Positions 38,302-49,623 of a DNA stretch of 64,000 nucleotides are shown here, in pieces (position 1 is the stretch's first letter; each line of letters begins with the position of its first letter). The position numbers and the translations under genes are program-made. Under the pieces are notes generated by a model. That model had not been told where the DNA came from. It did no database searches and was given only the letters and a program-made list of their open reading frames with translations. Location of the stretch: assembly GCF_000699445.3 (NCBI RefSeq), contig NC_067197.1, positions 33,525,809 to 33,589,808 on the forward strand. The letters are read 5' to 3'. Source of the DNA: Schistosoma haematobium. Its lineage: Eukaryota > Platyhelminthes > Trematoda > Strigeidida > Schistosomatidae.

Positions 38302-38892
38302 AATCGAAACACTGATTGAGATCTTGAACCGATTGATGTTAGACAATCACTGAAAACCTGGAAGCACTGGACGACCGACTCGTCCTGTTGTGAGACTACT
38401 CAGAAGTGCACATCCACGATCCCACAGGCGGCATTCGAACACAGGACCTTCAGGCTCACGCATGAACACTTAACCTCCAGACTACTGAGTCAGCATTCAA
38501 AGGTGTTAATCTCTAACTTCAACCAATCTACGAACTTGCATGACCATCTTTAATTGTCTGAGGTAGATACCTGTCTCTACCTGATACGGAATAACTCTAC
38601 TGGTCACAGCTCCCCACTAGAATTCCAAGAATTCCCTCAAGAAGCTAGTCACTAGTGAGCACATGGATGCTGGCTCAGTGGTCTAGTAGGTTAAGCATTC
38701 ACACGCGAGACTGAAGGCCCTCGGCTCGAATCCCGCCAGTGGGACCGTGAATGAGCACTGTCGAAGAGTTCCACAATAGGACCAAACAGCCGTCCAGTTC
38801 TTTCAGGTTTTCAATGATGGTCTAACATTAATAGGTTCAAGATCTCAATCAATAACTTAATAATCACCACAACCCTATACCGACAATCGAAA
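38302..38892. mobile_element. Foldback family A SINE (minus full + plus partial)
   Basis: Minus-strand complete SINE 38311-about 38668 (3' end first, tRNA-like part 38408-38495, 5' module up to 'ctagtcactagtgagcaca'). It is joined at 38669 to a plus-strand SINE that begins in its tRNA-like part ('gctggctcagtggtctag') and runs to a 3' end near 38883 ('caccacaaccctatacc'). A 9-bp direct repeat CAATCGAAA (38302-38310 and 38884-38892) flanks the pair. Ribozyme blocks on both arms are mutated. The minus arm is of the same subtype as the copy at 51245-51600. Confidence 0.72.
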
Positions 38893-38894
38893 TA

Positions 38895-39468
38895 CCTCAG
38901 AAATCAAGCTTAATTATAACATATTTTGAAAATTTTCTTATCAGTATTATATCATAAATCAATAAATCAATATTCCAGGGTTAATCGAATGAAATCTTGT
39001 AATCATTTAATTCTTTACAATCATACTTATTCCCCTTTCTATAATGAATATATTCTGTCAATCAAATCTGTTTTAAACTATCTATGAATATGAACAATGA
39101 ATAAAATAAAAATAAATATACATTGAAAAATAAATTTACTTATAGGATTAATATCAAGTTTATTGTGATTCATACCAATGAAACATTTTAAATAGAAACG
39201 ATTTAAAAGTTTTCTTCTTTTTTTTCTCTTTTTGTCTAGTGAATTCTGTTTTTGGTTAAAAAAAAAGAAAAGAAAAGAGGGAAAAAACCTGATTACGAAA
39301 CACTACTAACTGAATGAACAAAAAAAGAAAAGAAAAGAAGAACAAATAATCTAATATATATCAGTAAAATTGAACATTTTCTTTTTACATATTCAATATT
39401 CACAATGTATTCTAGGACTACAGCTTTTAAATCAAACATCATATATATATATATATATATATACTCCA
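38895..39468. other. AT-rich and A-rich sequence
   Basis: It includes A/G-rich runs near 39255-39345 and an (AT)n run at 39442-39463. No gene recognised. Confidence 0.45.
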
Positions 39469-39474
39469 TGTGAT

Positions 39475-39925
39475 GTTAGTATTTTCACAACCAGACCACT
39501 ACTGAATACCTGGAAGTACTGAATGGCCGTTTCATTCTAGTATGGGATTCCCTAACAGTGAGCATCCACGACCCTACATCTGGGAATCAAACCCAGGACC
39601 GTCCCAACCGTAAGTGAACACTGAATTTCCAGACTAGCAAACCGGCATTCAGTGACTTTGTTGTCTAACTTAAATCAGTTCATGATCTTGAACAACCCTT
39701 CATCCATTGTCTGTGGTGGATATCTGTCACATATCCAACACGGACTGAGCTCCACTGGTCACGCCTCAGTGGTCTGTAGTTTAAGAGTTCACACTCGAGA
39801 CCGGTGGATTTGAGTCCCGCATACGGGATCGTAGATGCTCAGTGCTGAGGAGTCCCATGCCAGGACGAAATGGCCATCCAAATCTTTCAAGTCTTCAATC
39901 GTGATCTATCTAAGATCTTTTTGTG
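39475..39925. mobile_element. Foldback family A SINE, decayed
   Basis: Minus-strand SINE 39480-about 39762 ('accactactgaatacctgga', 'ggaatcaaacccaggacc') followed by plus-strand tRNA-like part and 3' end (39763-39920: 'cctcagtggtctgtagttta', 'gctgaggagtcccatgccag'). On the plus arm the core CTGAGGA is retained, but GAAAC reads GAAAT and the cleavage side is changed. Confidence 0.65.
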
Positions 39926-39980
39926 ATACCAACCGTGAAAATGCGAATTTAATAATTTTATGATATTCAAATGGAGCTGA

Positions 39981-40554
39981 ATAAAAGTAATTGTTTCAAT
40001 GGTTAAGATCATGAGTCAGTTGAAGCTAGACCACCATGGAAAGCCCGGAAGCACTGGACAGCCGTTTCGTCCTATTGTGGGACTCCTCAACAGTGCGCAT
40101 TCACGACCTCGCCCCCTGCGACATTCGAACCCAGGACCTACTGATTTCGCGCCCGAGCACTTAACCACTAGACCACTGAGCCGGCATCCAACGGTGTTAA
40201 TGTCTAACTTCAACTAATCCACGAAATTGAGAGACACATTCACCATTGTCTTCAGTGAGTTACTATCTCACAACAGACCTGGTTGAACTCCACTGGTCAC
40301 TACTTCTCACTAGAACTCCAGGTATACCTTGTGAAGCCAGTCACTAGTGAGCATATGTTGATTAATATCAGATGGGTTTTTGTGGAGATTGTAGTAATTT
40401 CAATGGTTAAGATCATGAGTCAGTTGAAGCTAGACCACCAGTGCTTCCAGTGCTTCCAGGTTTTCCGTGGTGGTCTAGCTTCAACTGACTCATGATCCTA
40501 ACCATTGAAATTACTACAATCTCCACAAAAACCCATCTGATATAAAAATAATTG
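39981..40554. mobile_element. Three-part foldback family A SINE with TSD
   Basis: Segments: a minus-strand full SINE (about 39994-40358); a minus-strand 3' tip (40365-40440); a plus-strand 3' tip (40441-40541). The last two form a perfect 76-bp inverted repeat (40365-40440 with 40468-40543) around a 27-bp spacer. A near-perfect 13-bp direct repeat (ATAAAAGTAATTG at 39981-39993, ATAAAAATAATTG at 40542-40554) brackets all three, which implies integration of one composite cDNA. On the minus arm the ribozyme core has C3 changed (TTGAGGA). Confidence 0.75.
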
Positions 40555-40559
40555 ACTCC

Positions 40560-41090
40560 AGAATTCACTACACTATTTATGACATTTTACAAAACTATTG
40601 ATATTGCTCCATGTGACATTAATGTCAACAGTGATGTTTTACATTTGATTTATTTAAACAATGCGTTAGCGTGATATTCAAAGAGACTGTAATGTGAGTG
40701 TATAACTGAATTGTAATTTAAGAATATTAGAGATCTTCGAATTTTTATCTTATCAATAATGAACAATTTACCTCAAACAACCTCCCAGGAAAATCTCAAG
40801 TTATCTAGTTTTTTTTAATAGTTGAGATGATGAGTCAATTGAGGTTAGACCATCATGGAAAATCTAGTTTTTGTTAGTTAATGTTAATTTCTTTTTTGTC
40901 ACGATAAATCCGAATACATCTTTTCACGTTGATATTTTGGTATGACCTTTATTGTTTTTTGATCGTTTCTTACCATTTTTAATTTGATATTTTTTCTGTA
41001 TCCCAAGGTTATGTTTAATTGTAATATACACAGAGTTGCTCAATTTTGACTTTATCACTACTGAATACGGAACTTTTTCCACCTATCAAG
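40560..41090. other. AT-rich sequence with tiny SINE stub
   Basis: 40815-40865 holds a short minus-strand family A 3' end ('ttgagatgatgagtcaattg'). Otherwise nothing recognised. Confidence 0.45.
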
Positions 41091-41094
41091 ATTT

Positions 41095-41350
41095 GGTACA
41101 ACTATTAAAAACCATCAAGCACTGGACAGTCGTTTAGTCCCAATACGAGACTTATCGGTAGTAGCCATCCACATCTTTATCAACAATCCAAATCAGGATC
41201 CCCCGGTTCCTCGGTGGGCAGTTTAACTTTAAACTACTGAGACAGCACGTATTAGTTTCGATTCACGACGGTGTAGTAGATTTCTTCTTCTGAAGAGTCC
41301 CATACTTAGACGACACAGCTTTCCATCGCTTACTAGTTGTCTGTAGTTCA
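41095..41350. mobile_element. Family A SINE remnants, inverted, heavily decayed
   Basis: Minus-oriented pieces ('gcactggacagtcgtttagtc', 41118 onward, and tRNA-like relics to about 41250) are followed by a plus-oriented ribozyme/3' piece ('tgaagagtcccatacttaga', about 41292-41350). Confidence 0.5.
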
Positions 41351-41889
41351 AAATAGCTCGTTGATGAATATCATATTTGTCCAGTCGACAGTTCTAATTC
41401 ATTTATAATGACCAGATTGCAATGTAATGAGATGAATATGTCATTTATTGCCACGCTGTGATCAATCAGTGTAAACACATAATACAGACAGACAATTTGA
41501 TACTACACAGTCTAGTAATAATATCTCTGGACGTGTCAATAGGTGCGTTTTTTATGGGACGTCAGACCTCTCAATACCCTAGATAATTACCAATAGTGAG
41601 TACTAAGTAGTATAAAACCTAAGTGAAACTACGCTTCTCAAATAGTTCCATATTTCGAATCATAATGCATAAAATATTTGCAATTTTGACACTTCATCTT
41701 TCAATAAAGAATGAAAGGTATCCAGAAAAGAATGATTTCTTTTTGAAAAAGTTATTTACTAAAACTATTCACCTAGATTCATAGATAGAAATTTAACACA
41801 AAAACTACAACCTGAAAAGGCAGTGACAGTCCAAAAAAAATTGTTTTTATAAGTAGTGAATTAAAAAGACATACTGCTGAGAACTTTGA

Positions 41890-42215
41890 AAAATCTTTCT
41901 ACTCAGTAAGTCTTCATACTGTCTTCACTAGCTGTCCTAACATTTTTGGATGTATTAAGGATAAACTTTAGCTTTGAATTATATCGATGAGGATAAATAA
42001 GTTTATTTGCTCTTTTGGAGCAGATTACATTGGTTTCACAAAGTAAACACTTTAAACGCACCTGAAAATATTGCCTTCATTTCTTTATAAAAGAGGATGA
42101 AAAACAGTTATTAGCTCAATACAGGAACATCTCGTCATTAATAACCACATTGCCCTGAAAAAATTGTCTTTTAAAATAATCTACACTGTCAAAAATGTGG
42201 ATTAAGAGAAGATGA
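41890..42215 (+). pseudogene. Fossil PLE GIY-YIG domain
   Basis: Fragments in shifting plus-strand frames align in order with the PLE endonuclease at 52.7-53.4 kb: 'IKDKLSFELYR', then 'FICSFGADYIGFTK' (GIY-YIG motif with the second Cys of CxC lost), and 'SIQEHLVINNHIALKKLSFK' followed by 'IIYTVKN' (His-containing segment). There are many stops and indels. No boundaries could be fixed. It is an older and different lineage from the two other PLE copies. Confidence 0.6.
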
Positions 42216-42369
42216 ATTCAAAAACTTATGGAGTCCTGAGCTGTTAGTAATTCACTAAATTTAAGCTTAAACTCCTTGTGCTAAGCTAAAACTCTCAATC
42301 TATATACATTCATTTTGATTACGATTATACAACATCAATGAACAATTTTGTCAGATTTAGATTCACATT

Positions 42370-43700
42370 TTCAGATTCAGATTTGTGTAATAAGGATAGA
42401 AGGCCTACGGCCTATGTTGTTCCTTTTCTAATATGCTTCTGTAAGTGTCCAATCTTCTCTAAAATAAGTCAATTGAAGATGTGGACACTACTGCTTCGGG
42501 TAACAGGTTCCAAGAATTGATGTCTCTGTGTGAAAAACTTTATGCCACGGGTATTTTGTTCACTCTTGGCTTTTCTACTCGCTATGTTCTGTGAAATGTT
42601 ACGATCTAGTGGGAAGAAAAAGAGAGGATATATTAGGTCCAAAATCATTTCTTAGTATTCTACACATCAAAATCAGATAACCTCTTAATCTATGGTAGGA
42701 CAAAGTAAAGAGGTCTAGCTTCTGAAGCCACTATTTGTTTGGTGAACCCCAGAGTTCTGGAGTGGCGTGAGTAACTGCCTTCTGTACTTTTTCCAAAATA
42801 TCCGAGTCACCTTTTAAGCAGGGGCTTGCAACCTGGATGCAGTTTTCAAGCTTAGTTCTCAATAAAGTTTTGTATACTGCAGTGAACATGGCAGTATCTA
42901 ACTTGGTGAATGTCCGTCTTAAAACCTATAGGGTTCTAATCCCCTTAGCTGCAAGCTGCCAGCAGTGGGTCGTGGTTTTAAGATGACTCACCATCACCCC
43001 AAGATCCTTGTGAGACCGGACCACGGGTAGAGGCACCTCTCCTATGCTGTACCTATTATATTTGTATCCCCAAAGTGCATGTAGACGCACTTTGTCGCGT
43101 TAATAGGCATCAGCCACTCTTTAGACCAGCTATTCACAACGTTTAAGTCTGCCTGAAGTGCACATGCATCTGCGTCTCATGTTATTTCTCGCCAGAGTTT
43201 TAAATCATCAGCGTATAGTAACATTGGGGACTCAACTATGCTTGGGAGATCATTTACACACAGTATAAAAAGTAAAGAACCTGGGACAGAACCTTACTAA
43301 GTACTGGTCTTCAGGTGGAGCACTTGGAATTTATCCTTACTTTTTATCTACGACCTACCAAGAAATCCTTACACCATTTTAGGAAAGGTCCAGCAATGCC
43401 TAGATTCCCCAGCTTTAAATGCAGTCTATTTGTTGACACCTTATCAAACGCTTTTCTGAAGTCTGTGTAAACAACATCCACTGACTTTCCATTGTTTAGA
43501 GACTTTATCCAATGCTTCTTTGCTATAACGAGGTTTGTTGTGCAAGATTAAGCTTTACTGAAACCATGTTGTTTGCTGTTTAACAAATTGTTGGCTTCTA
43601 CGAATGTCATTATAGTCTTTTTGACTATTCTTTCCAGTATCTTAACTACGACACTGGTAAGTCTGACAGGTCTGTAGTTCGGTGGAAGTAATCTTGTTTC
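42370..43700 (-). pseudogene. CR1-like non-LTR retrotransposon RT, fossil
   Basis: Minus-strand remains of a CR1/jockey-group reverse transcriptase (schistosome SR1 and Perere elements are of this group). From 43690 downward: 'NYRPVRLTSVVVKILERIV', 'LLNSKQHGF', 'DVVYTDFRKAFDKVS' (motif A near 43440-43480), 'LLYADDLKL' (catalytic YADD near 43201-43220), 'HKDLGVMVS', 'TMFTAVYKTLLRTKLE'-like text, and the C-terminal 'DFGPNISSLF'. Multiple stops and frameshifts. Truncated at the 5' end within RT and without a recognised 3' terminal repeat. Confidence 0.82.
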
Positions 43701-43744
43701 TGTTTTTTATGTATTGAAGTGACGATTTCATCCTTCTAATCCGT

Positions 43745-44395
43745 AAGTAACACACTTTGGTTAAATGACTTATTGAATATTATAGTCAATGGGAATGCAG
43801 TATATTTTGTAATTTTCTTCACTGGATTCTCTTAAGGCTTTATTCACTGACTTATTAAGTCACTTTAATTATTTGAAAACTTTTCGTTTTGTCATACAAT
43901 AAAACAATGTTATCAAGAGATACTGAAGAAGATTTATAGCTCAGATGGATGATTTTGATAAAGAGATCAAACTGAAGCTTGTACTGATAATGTCATTCAG
44001 AAGAATGATGAAAGTATTTTTTTCCTCTTTCCCGATAGAATTTGTCAAAATCACTAATTAGCCACTTATTATAAATATCGATTTACTTATGTATATTGGA
44101 CCACATGATGATAAATGTGAACAATAAGAAAATGCGTTCTTATAAACGAACAGAATTAATGATACATACTAATCAATAAATTAATAAAAGATATCGCTAA
44201 CCCCAAGAATAAATCCATTCTGAATCAACTATTTCAATAATTAAATTATAACTTGTAAACATACCCTCAATGAATTGGCCAAACTAAGAATTTGTCTTTG
44301 AATAATACTGATCCATAAATTCCAACTAATTCAACTTTGTTGTTTTTTGGATGAATAATTGATTATGTGAATCTGTGTATATACTTTACAAAAGA
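43745..44395. other. AT-rich sequence, nothing recognised
   Basis: No gene or repeat recognised. Confidence 0.4.
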
Positions 44396-44398
44396 AGA

Positions 44399-44612
44399 CA
44401 TACTATCCATACATTACTAAATGAGGACTTTCTGACTCCCAGGGCAGAGTTTAAAGGGTTTTAATAATTTTTTTTCTTGTTAGTGTTTTTTAGCGAGTTA
44501 GTTTTCTACGGAGGGGAGTCGCTAACCCCATCTCCATCCCTCCCCCTTTATCCGGGCTTGGGACCGACAGTAGCCACCGAAGGGACTCCAGGCGGAGTTA
44601 CTATCCATACAT
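44399..44612 (-). mobile_element. Solo RTE 5'-UTR mini-element with TSD
   Basis: 44415-44598 contains only the RTE 5' UTR in minus orientation. It begins at 'aactccgcctggagtccctt' (44599 downward), includes the 'gttagcgactcccctccgtag'-like block and ends after 'ctctgccctgggagtcag' and 'gtcctcattta'. No coding sequence follows. A 14-bp direct repeat TACTATCCATACAT (44401-44414 and 44599-44612) shows that it inserted as a unit of about 184 bp. It is either an extreme internal deletion or a SINE-like derivative. Confidence 0.8.
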
Positions 44613-44666
44613 AGTAATAATCTAATGGTATAGTGTGATTATAACCGATTAGTCGATGAATATATG

Positions 44667-47600
44667 TGAACAATGAACTTATTTACTTACTTAGCCTTGT
44701 TACCCCCAATGGAGCATAGGCCACCGATCAGCATTCTCCAACTCACTCTGTCCTAGGCTTTCGTTTCTAGTTTCATCCAATTCTTGTTCATTTTTTTCAT
44801 GTCTATCTCTATTTCCCGGAGTAATGTGTTCTTTTGTCTTCCTCTTCACCCCCATTGGCCTTGAGAATTCCATGTGAGGGCTTGTCTTGTGATACAGTTC
44901 GGTGCTTTCCTCAATGTGTGTCCTATCCACTTCCAGTGCTTCTTCCTGGTTTCTTCCTCCGCTGGGATCTAACTCGTTCTCTCCCATAGTAGGTTGTTGC
45001 TAATTGTGTCCGGCCAACAGATCCGAAGTATTTTGTGTAGACAACTGTTAATAAACACCTGTATCTTCTGGATGATGGCTTTCGTAGTTCTCCAGGTTTC
45101 TGCCCCATACAGTAAAATTGTCTTGACATTTGTATTGAAAATCCTGACCTTGGTGTTGGTTGACAGTTGCTTTGAGTTCCAGATGTTCCTCAGTTGTAAA
45201 TATGCTGCTCTTGCTCTGTCGATCCGCGCCTTCACATCTGCATCAGATCCACCGTGTTCATCAATGATGCTGCCCAAATACGTAAAGGTTTTTACATCTT
45301 CCAAATCTTCTTCGTCAATTGTGATTGGATTGGTGCATTCTGTGTTGTATCGGAGAATCCTGCTTTTCCCTTTGTGTATATTGAGACCTACTGTTGCTGA
45401 GGCTGCTGCCACACTGTTCGTCTTCTCCTGCATTCATTGTTGCGTTCGGGATAGAAGGGCCAGATCATCTGCGAAGTCTAGATCGTCCAGCTGCATCCTA
45501 GATGTCCATTGTATCCCACGTTTCCCTTCAGATGTTGACGTCTTCATGATCCAGTCGATCACCAGGAGAAAGAGAAAGGGTGAGAGTAAGCAACTTTGCC
45601 CAACACCGGTCTTCACTTCGAACGACTTTGTCAACTGTCCTCCATGCACAATTTTGCAGTGTAATCCATCATATGAACTCTGTATGATATTGACTATCAT
45701 CTGAGGCACGCCGTAGTGTCGAAGAAGTTTCCATAGTGTTGTTCTGTCCACGCTATCAAATGCCTTTTCGTAGTCAATGAAGTTGATGTAGAGTGAGGAA
45801 TTCCGTTCAATTGATTGTTCCACAATGATCCGTAGAGTTGCGATTTGTTCCGTACACGATCTATTTGTACAGAATGCGGCCTGTTGGTCTCGAAGTTGGG
45901 CGTCCACTGAGTCCTTCATCCTGTTTAACAATACCCTGTTGAAGACTTTTCCCGGTATTGAGAGAAGAGTGATGCCTCTGTAGTTATCACACTTGCTGAG
46001 ATCGCCTTTCTACGGTATTTTGATCAGGAGTCCTTCTTTCCAGTCTGTTGGTACTTGTTCCTCATCCCAAATCTTATTGAAAAGAATGTGGAGTATCCTT
46101 GCAGTTGTCGCTACGTCTGCCTTTAGTGCCGCTGCTGGGATGTTGTCCGGTCCTGCTGCTTTGCCACTCTTGATTTGTCTGATGGCCATGCTGATTTCTT
46201 CAATTGTTGGTGGGCCAACATTGATTGGGAGGTCCGTGGGTGCTGCTTCGATGTTGGGTGGGTTCAGTGGAGCTGGTCGATTCAAGAGTTCTTTGAAGTG
46301 TTCTACCCACCTGTTTTGTTGCTCTTCAATGATGATGATTACCTCGCCTTCCTTGCTTTTCACTGGTCGTTCTGGTTTGCGGCGATTTCCAGAGAGTTTC
46401 TTTGTCGTGTCATACAATTGTCTCATGTTTCCTTCTCTTGCAGCCTTTTCCGCCGTCGTTGCTAAATCTTCCACATATTTACGTTTGTCGGTTCTGATGC
46501 TCCTCTTCACTTGTTTGTTTACTTCTGTGTATTCAGCTTGTGCCTTGGCTTTTTCTGCTCTTGTTCGACTGGTATTGATTGCTGCCTTCTTATTCCTCCT
46601 TTCTTGAATCTTATCCAGTGTATCAACAGTGATCCATTCCTTGTGATGGTGCTTCTTGTGACCCAGGACCTCATGACATGTTGAAGTGATTGCCTCTTTG
46701 ATCCCCTTCCAGTTGCTCTCCACAGTAGTTCCTTCTCCATTGAGTAGATCATGAAAGGCCTGGAACTTGTTGCTGAGGTCTATCTTGAATTTGTTGAGCT
46801 TGTTAGTATCCTGAAGAAAGGCCGTATTGAACTTTTGTGATATTGTCCGCCCCATTGTCCAGTGCTTCTTGAGTTTCAATTTCATCTTGACGACCAGCAA
46901 GTGATGATCTGATGCTATATCAGCTCCTCTCTTGGTTCTCACGTCCTCTATAGTCCTCCTGAACGTTTTGTTGATGCAAATATGGTCGATTTGGTTTTGT
47001 GTAGAGTGATCCGGTGAAGTCCATGTGGTTTTGTGTATGCGTTTATGTGGGAATATGGTGCCGCCTATGACCAGTTTATTGAAGGCACATAGATTTGCAA
47101 ATCTCTCACCATTTTCGTTCCTTTCTCACAGTCCGTGTCGTCCCATGATGTCTTCATATCCAGTGTTGTCCGTTCCAACCTTGGCGTTGAAATCTCCCAT
47201 CAAAATGGTCAGGTCCTTTGTTGGGCACTTCTCGACGATTGACTGCAGCCTATTGTAGAATTGATCTTTAGCGTCTTCATTGTAATCGTTGATAGGCGCA
47301 TAGCATTGGATGATGTTCATTGAAATGCCCTCTTTCTTTGTTTTGAACGAGGCTTTGATGATCCTTGGTCCATGAGATTCCCATCCTATAAGCGCATTTT
47401 GCGCTTGTTTGGACAGCAACAATGCAAGTCCTTGTGTATGTGGGGCATTTTCTTCTTCATGGCCGGAGTATAACAGGAGCTCTCCTGAAATTAATCGTTG
47501 TTGTCCAACTTGTGTCCAATGTGTTTCACAGATCCCAAGTACCTCTAGGTTGTATCTTCTCATTTCTGCAGCAATTTGGAAGACTCTCCCTGTGTCCCAC

Positions 47601-47905
47601 ATTGTACGAACATTCCATGTACCTAAATAAACGGTCGCTCTGGTTGTCAGAAGGGACATCGGCCTCGTAACTTCCGAAGGAATTCGGCTTTCCTCATTAG
47701 GCGTCATAGTTCTTCTAAAAGAAGACCTTCTGACTCCCAGGGCAGAGTTTTAAAGGTTTGAGTAATTTTTTCTGGTTAGCGTTTTTAGCGTGTTAGTTTT
47801 CTACGGGATGGGGACGCTAACCCCATACCCAACCCCCTCCTTTATCCGGGCTTGGGACCGGCAGTAGCCCCCGAAGGGACTCCAGGCGGAGTTATGAACA
47901 ATGAA
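44667..47905 (-). mobile_element. Full-length RTE-clade LINE (SR2-like) with TSD
   Basis: The only full-length copy in the window: 44678-47894 on the minus strand, with an 11-bp TSD TGAACAATGAA (44667-44677 and 47895-47905). From 5' to 3': 5' UTR 47894-47708, coding region 47707-44687, and a short imperfect (TAAG)n tail (about 44678-44692). The 5' UTR contains two near-repeats of 'gttagcg' (one reading 'gttagcgtccccatccc') around 'aaacgctaaccagaaaaaat'-type sequence, which could form a hairpin. Confidence 0.95.
44687..47707 (-). pseudogene. RTE polyprotein (AP endonuclease + RT), full length, six in-frame stops
   Basis: The start is the ATG at 47707, after the 5' UTR. The ORF spans about 1,006 codons, the usual size for RTE elements. 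Endonuclease 47707-47126: 'GTWNVRTMW', 'GICETHW', 'GDFNAKVG', with the SDHH motif near 46915. RT: 'AGPDNIPA', 'FIDYEKAFDSVDR', 'GVGQSCLLSPF' (the normal GVRQGC is altered here), and 'FADDLALLS' near 45460-45490. C-terminus: 'GAETWR', 'KWIGHTLRK'. Stops: TGA after GRHGL (about 47125), TAG after LIKIP (about 46009), TGA after RTQQ (about 45433), TAG after WERTS (about 44968), then TGA after the QGQW region and TAG after 'LETKA'. All are also present in the other young copies where they overlap. No frameshifts were seen. Confidence 0.9.
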
Positions 47906-47924
47906 GCAAGCCAATAATTAGTGT

Positions 47925-48035
47925 GGGGTTGTGGAGATTCTTAAGTTTTTGATTGAGATTATGAATTGTTAAATGTTGGATCACTATTGGAAACCTGGTA
48001 GCATTGAACGGTCGTTTTATCCCAGTATGGGACAG
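47925..48035 (-). mobile_element. Family A SINE 3' fragment
   Basis: 'gtggggttgtggagattctt', 'gagattatgaattg', 'ggaaacctggtagcattgaa', ending inside the ribozyme block. Too short for function. Confidence 0.65.
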
Positions 48036-48149
48036 TTTTTTTCCGTTATATCATTCATAATTTAAATTGTCTATTAATTATCGAAAACCCTTGATATTGT
48101 TTATGTCTTGATGAAAATGTCCTCAATGAACAATTATGTTTCCATATTG

Positions 48150-48320
48150 TCTATATATTGTCTGACTACGTTTTTATATCATTATTAAGAATATGAATGA
48201 TCTTGATATCGATATTTAGGACTGAATACTGGAATGTAGGTACATTCAATTAACAAGTCCAAATAAGACGAAATTCATGGCCTGGAGTTCACTACTGGCT
48301 ACAGTCCACCTAATTAATAA
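48150..48320 (+). mobile_element. SM-alpha-like SINE (family B), decayed
   Basis: 'ggaatgtaggtacattcaat', then 'aagtccaaataagacgaaat' and 'ggcctggagttcactactgg' match the hammerhead region. The core is replaced and GAAAC is GAAAT. Confidence 0.55.
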
Positions 48321-48324
48321 ATAC

Positions 48325-49050
48325 ATTCTTATTTTTGAGAATAGTGAAAAAAGTTGTAACACTTATCAAAAGTTCAAATGGTTTATCATCAATTAGTCCA
48401 AAACAAATCACTCACATATTCTTGTGAAGCATTTTATTCAATTCTTTTACACCAACAAACAATGACATAATACATACTTAGAGGTCATTTATACAAATTC
48501 CAGCTTGACTTATATTTCGTGCTAATTAGTAACTGCCTACAATGTGTATTTGAAATCTTGAGTAAACTGAAATTCATCATGGGATTCTAGTCTATGATGC
48601 CTAGTGTCACAATTATAGACATCAACACAAGTCTATTCACGCTACAGCTGACCTACTATTGTAGAATCTAGACGTTTAAACTAAGGTAATCATCAATAAC
48701 ATTAACTAATATCACACTTGGTCACTCAAGTTCTTCTTGAGTTCTATCAATCACTCTGAAACCCAAACTGGCTAACAATTGATAGAAAAATGTAGCTCAA
48801 TATGATCTTAGATACCTCTCTGCAATGGAATGAAATGAAGTAATTAAAACCTATTTGATTACCATCTGCCCCAGGAGGGGTAACAAACCTAAGTAAATGA
48901 GTAAGTTATATCACATTTCAGATAAATACGCAAATTCTTAACAACAACACTTTCAGTATTTCAATACGAATTGTATTTTTTAACAAATAATATATTTGCT
49001 TCTCTATTACCATACTCATTATCGTTATTGTCTACGAACATATTATCGAT
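48325..49050. other. AT-rich sequence, nothing recognised
   Basis: Near 48870-48905, 'aggaggggtaacaaacctaa' followed by 'gtaaatgagtaag' resembles a very short RTE 3' end with its tail. Otherwise nothing recognised. Confidence 0.4.
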
Positions 49051-49432
49051 TGTTATATATATATATATGAGAGAGAGGGAGGGAGGGAGTTTAATCTGTG
49101 ATGTAGCATACGCCTTTTCTATAGTTTTTCATTTAGTTGCTGTCTCACTTTTAATCAATAAAAGTAAAATAATAGCTTAATTATTTATAATACATAGATA
49201 AATACATTTGAATCAATTAGTCATTCGTAGACAACTTGGTACTTATGTGCATCAATTCAAGTTGTCACCTCGTATCAGCATAGTGAGACGAGTTTTTCTT
49301 GGAACAGATATCAGAGTAGTAAAAGTAGTAACAATGTCAGTAATCAGAATGGGTTTTGTGGAGATTTTTTAGAAATTTCACAGATTGAAATCATGAGTCA
49401 GTTGAAGCTAGACCACCATTGAAAACCTGGAA

Positions 49433-49478
49433 GCACTGGACGGCCGTTTCGTCCTAGTATGGGACTCCTCAGCAGTGC
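49433..49478 (-). ncRNA. Intact hammerhead ribozyme fold (left arm)
   Basis: On the minus strand it is identical to the element at 49624-49669. All invariant core bases and all three stems are present. It lies in the inverted arm of the foldback, so in a full transcript it would compete with pairing to the opposite arm. Confidence 0.65.
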
Positions 49479-49623
49479 GCATCCACGATCCCGCACCACG
49501 TGGGGCTCGAAGTTAGACATTAACACCGTTGGATGCCGGCTCAGTGGTCTAGTGGTTAAGTGCTCGCGCGCGAAGCCAGTAGGTCCTGGGTTCGAGCCCC
49601 ACGTGGTGCGGGATCGTGGATGC

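Noticed and set aside
49511..49603. A tRNA gene (A box and B box present)
   Set aside because: The tRNA-like stretch is part of a dispersed SINE and does not fold into a full cloverleaf with a clear anticodon arm. No genuine tRNA gene was supported.
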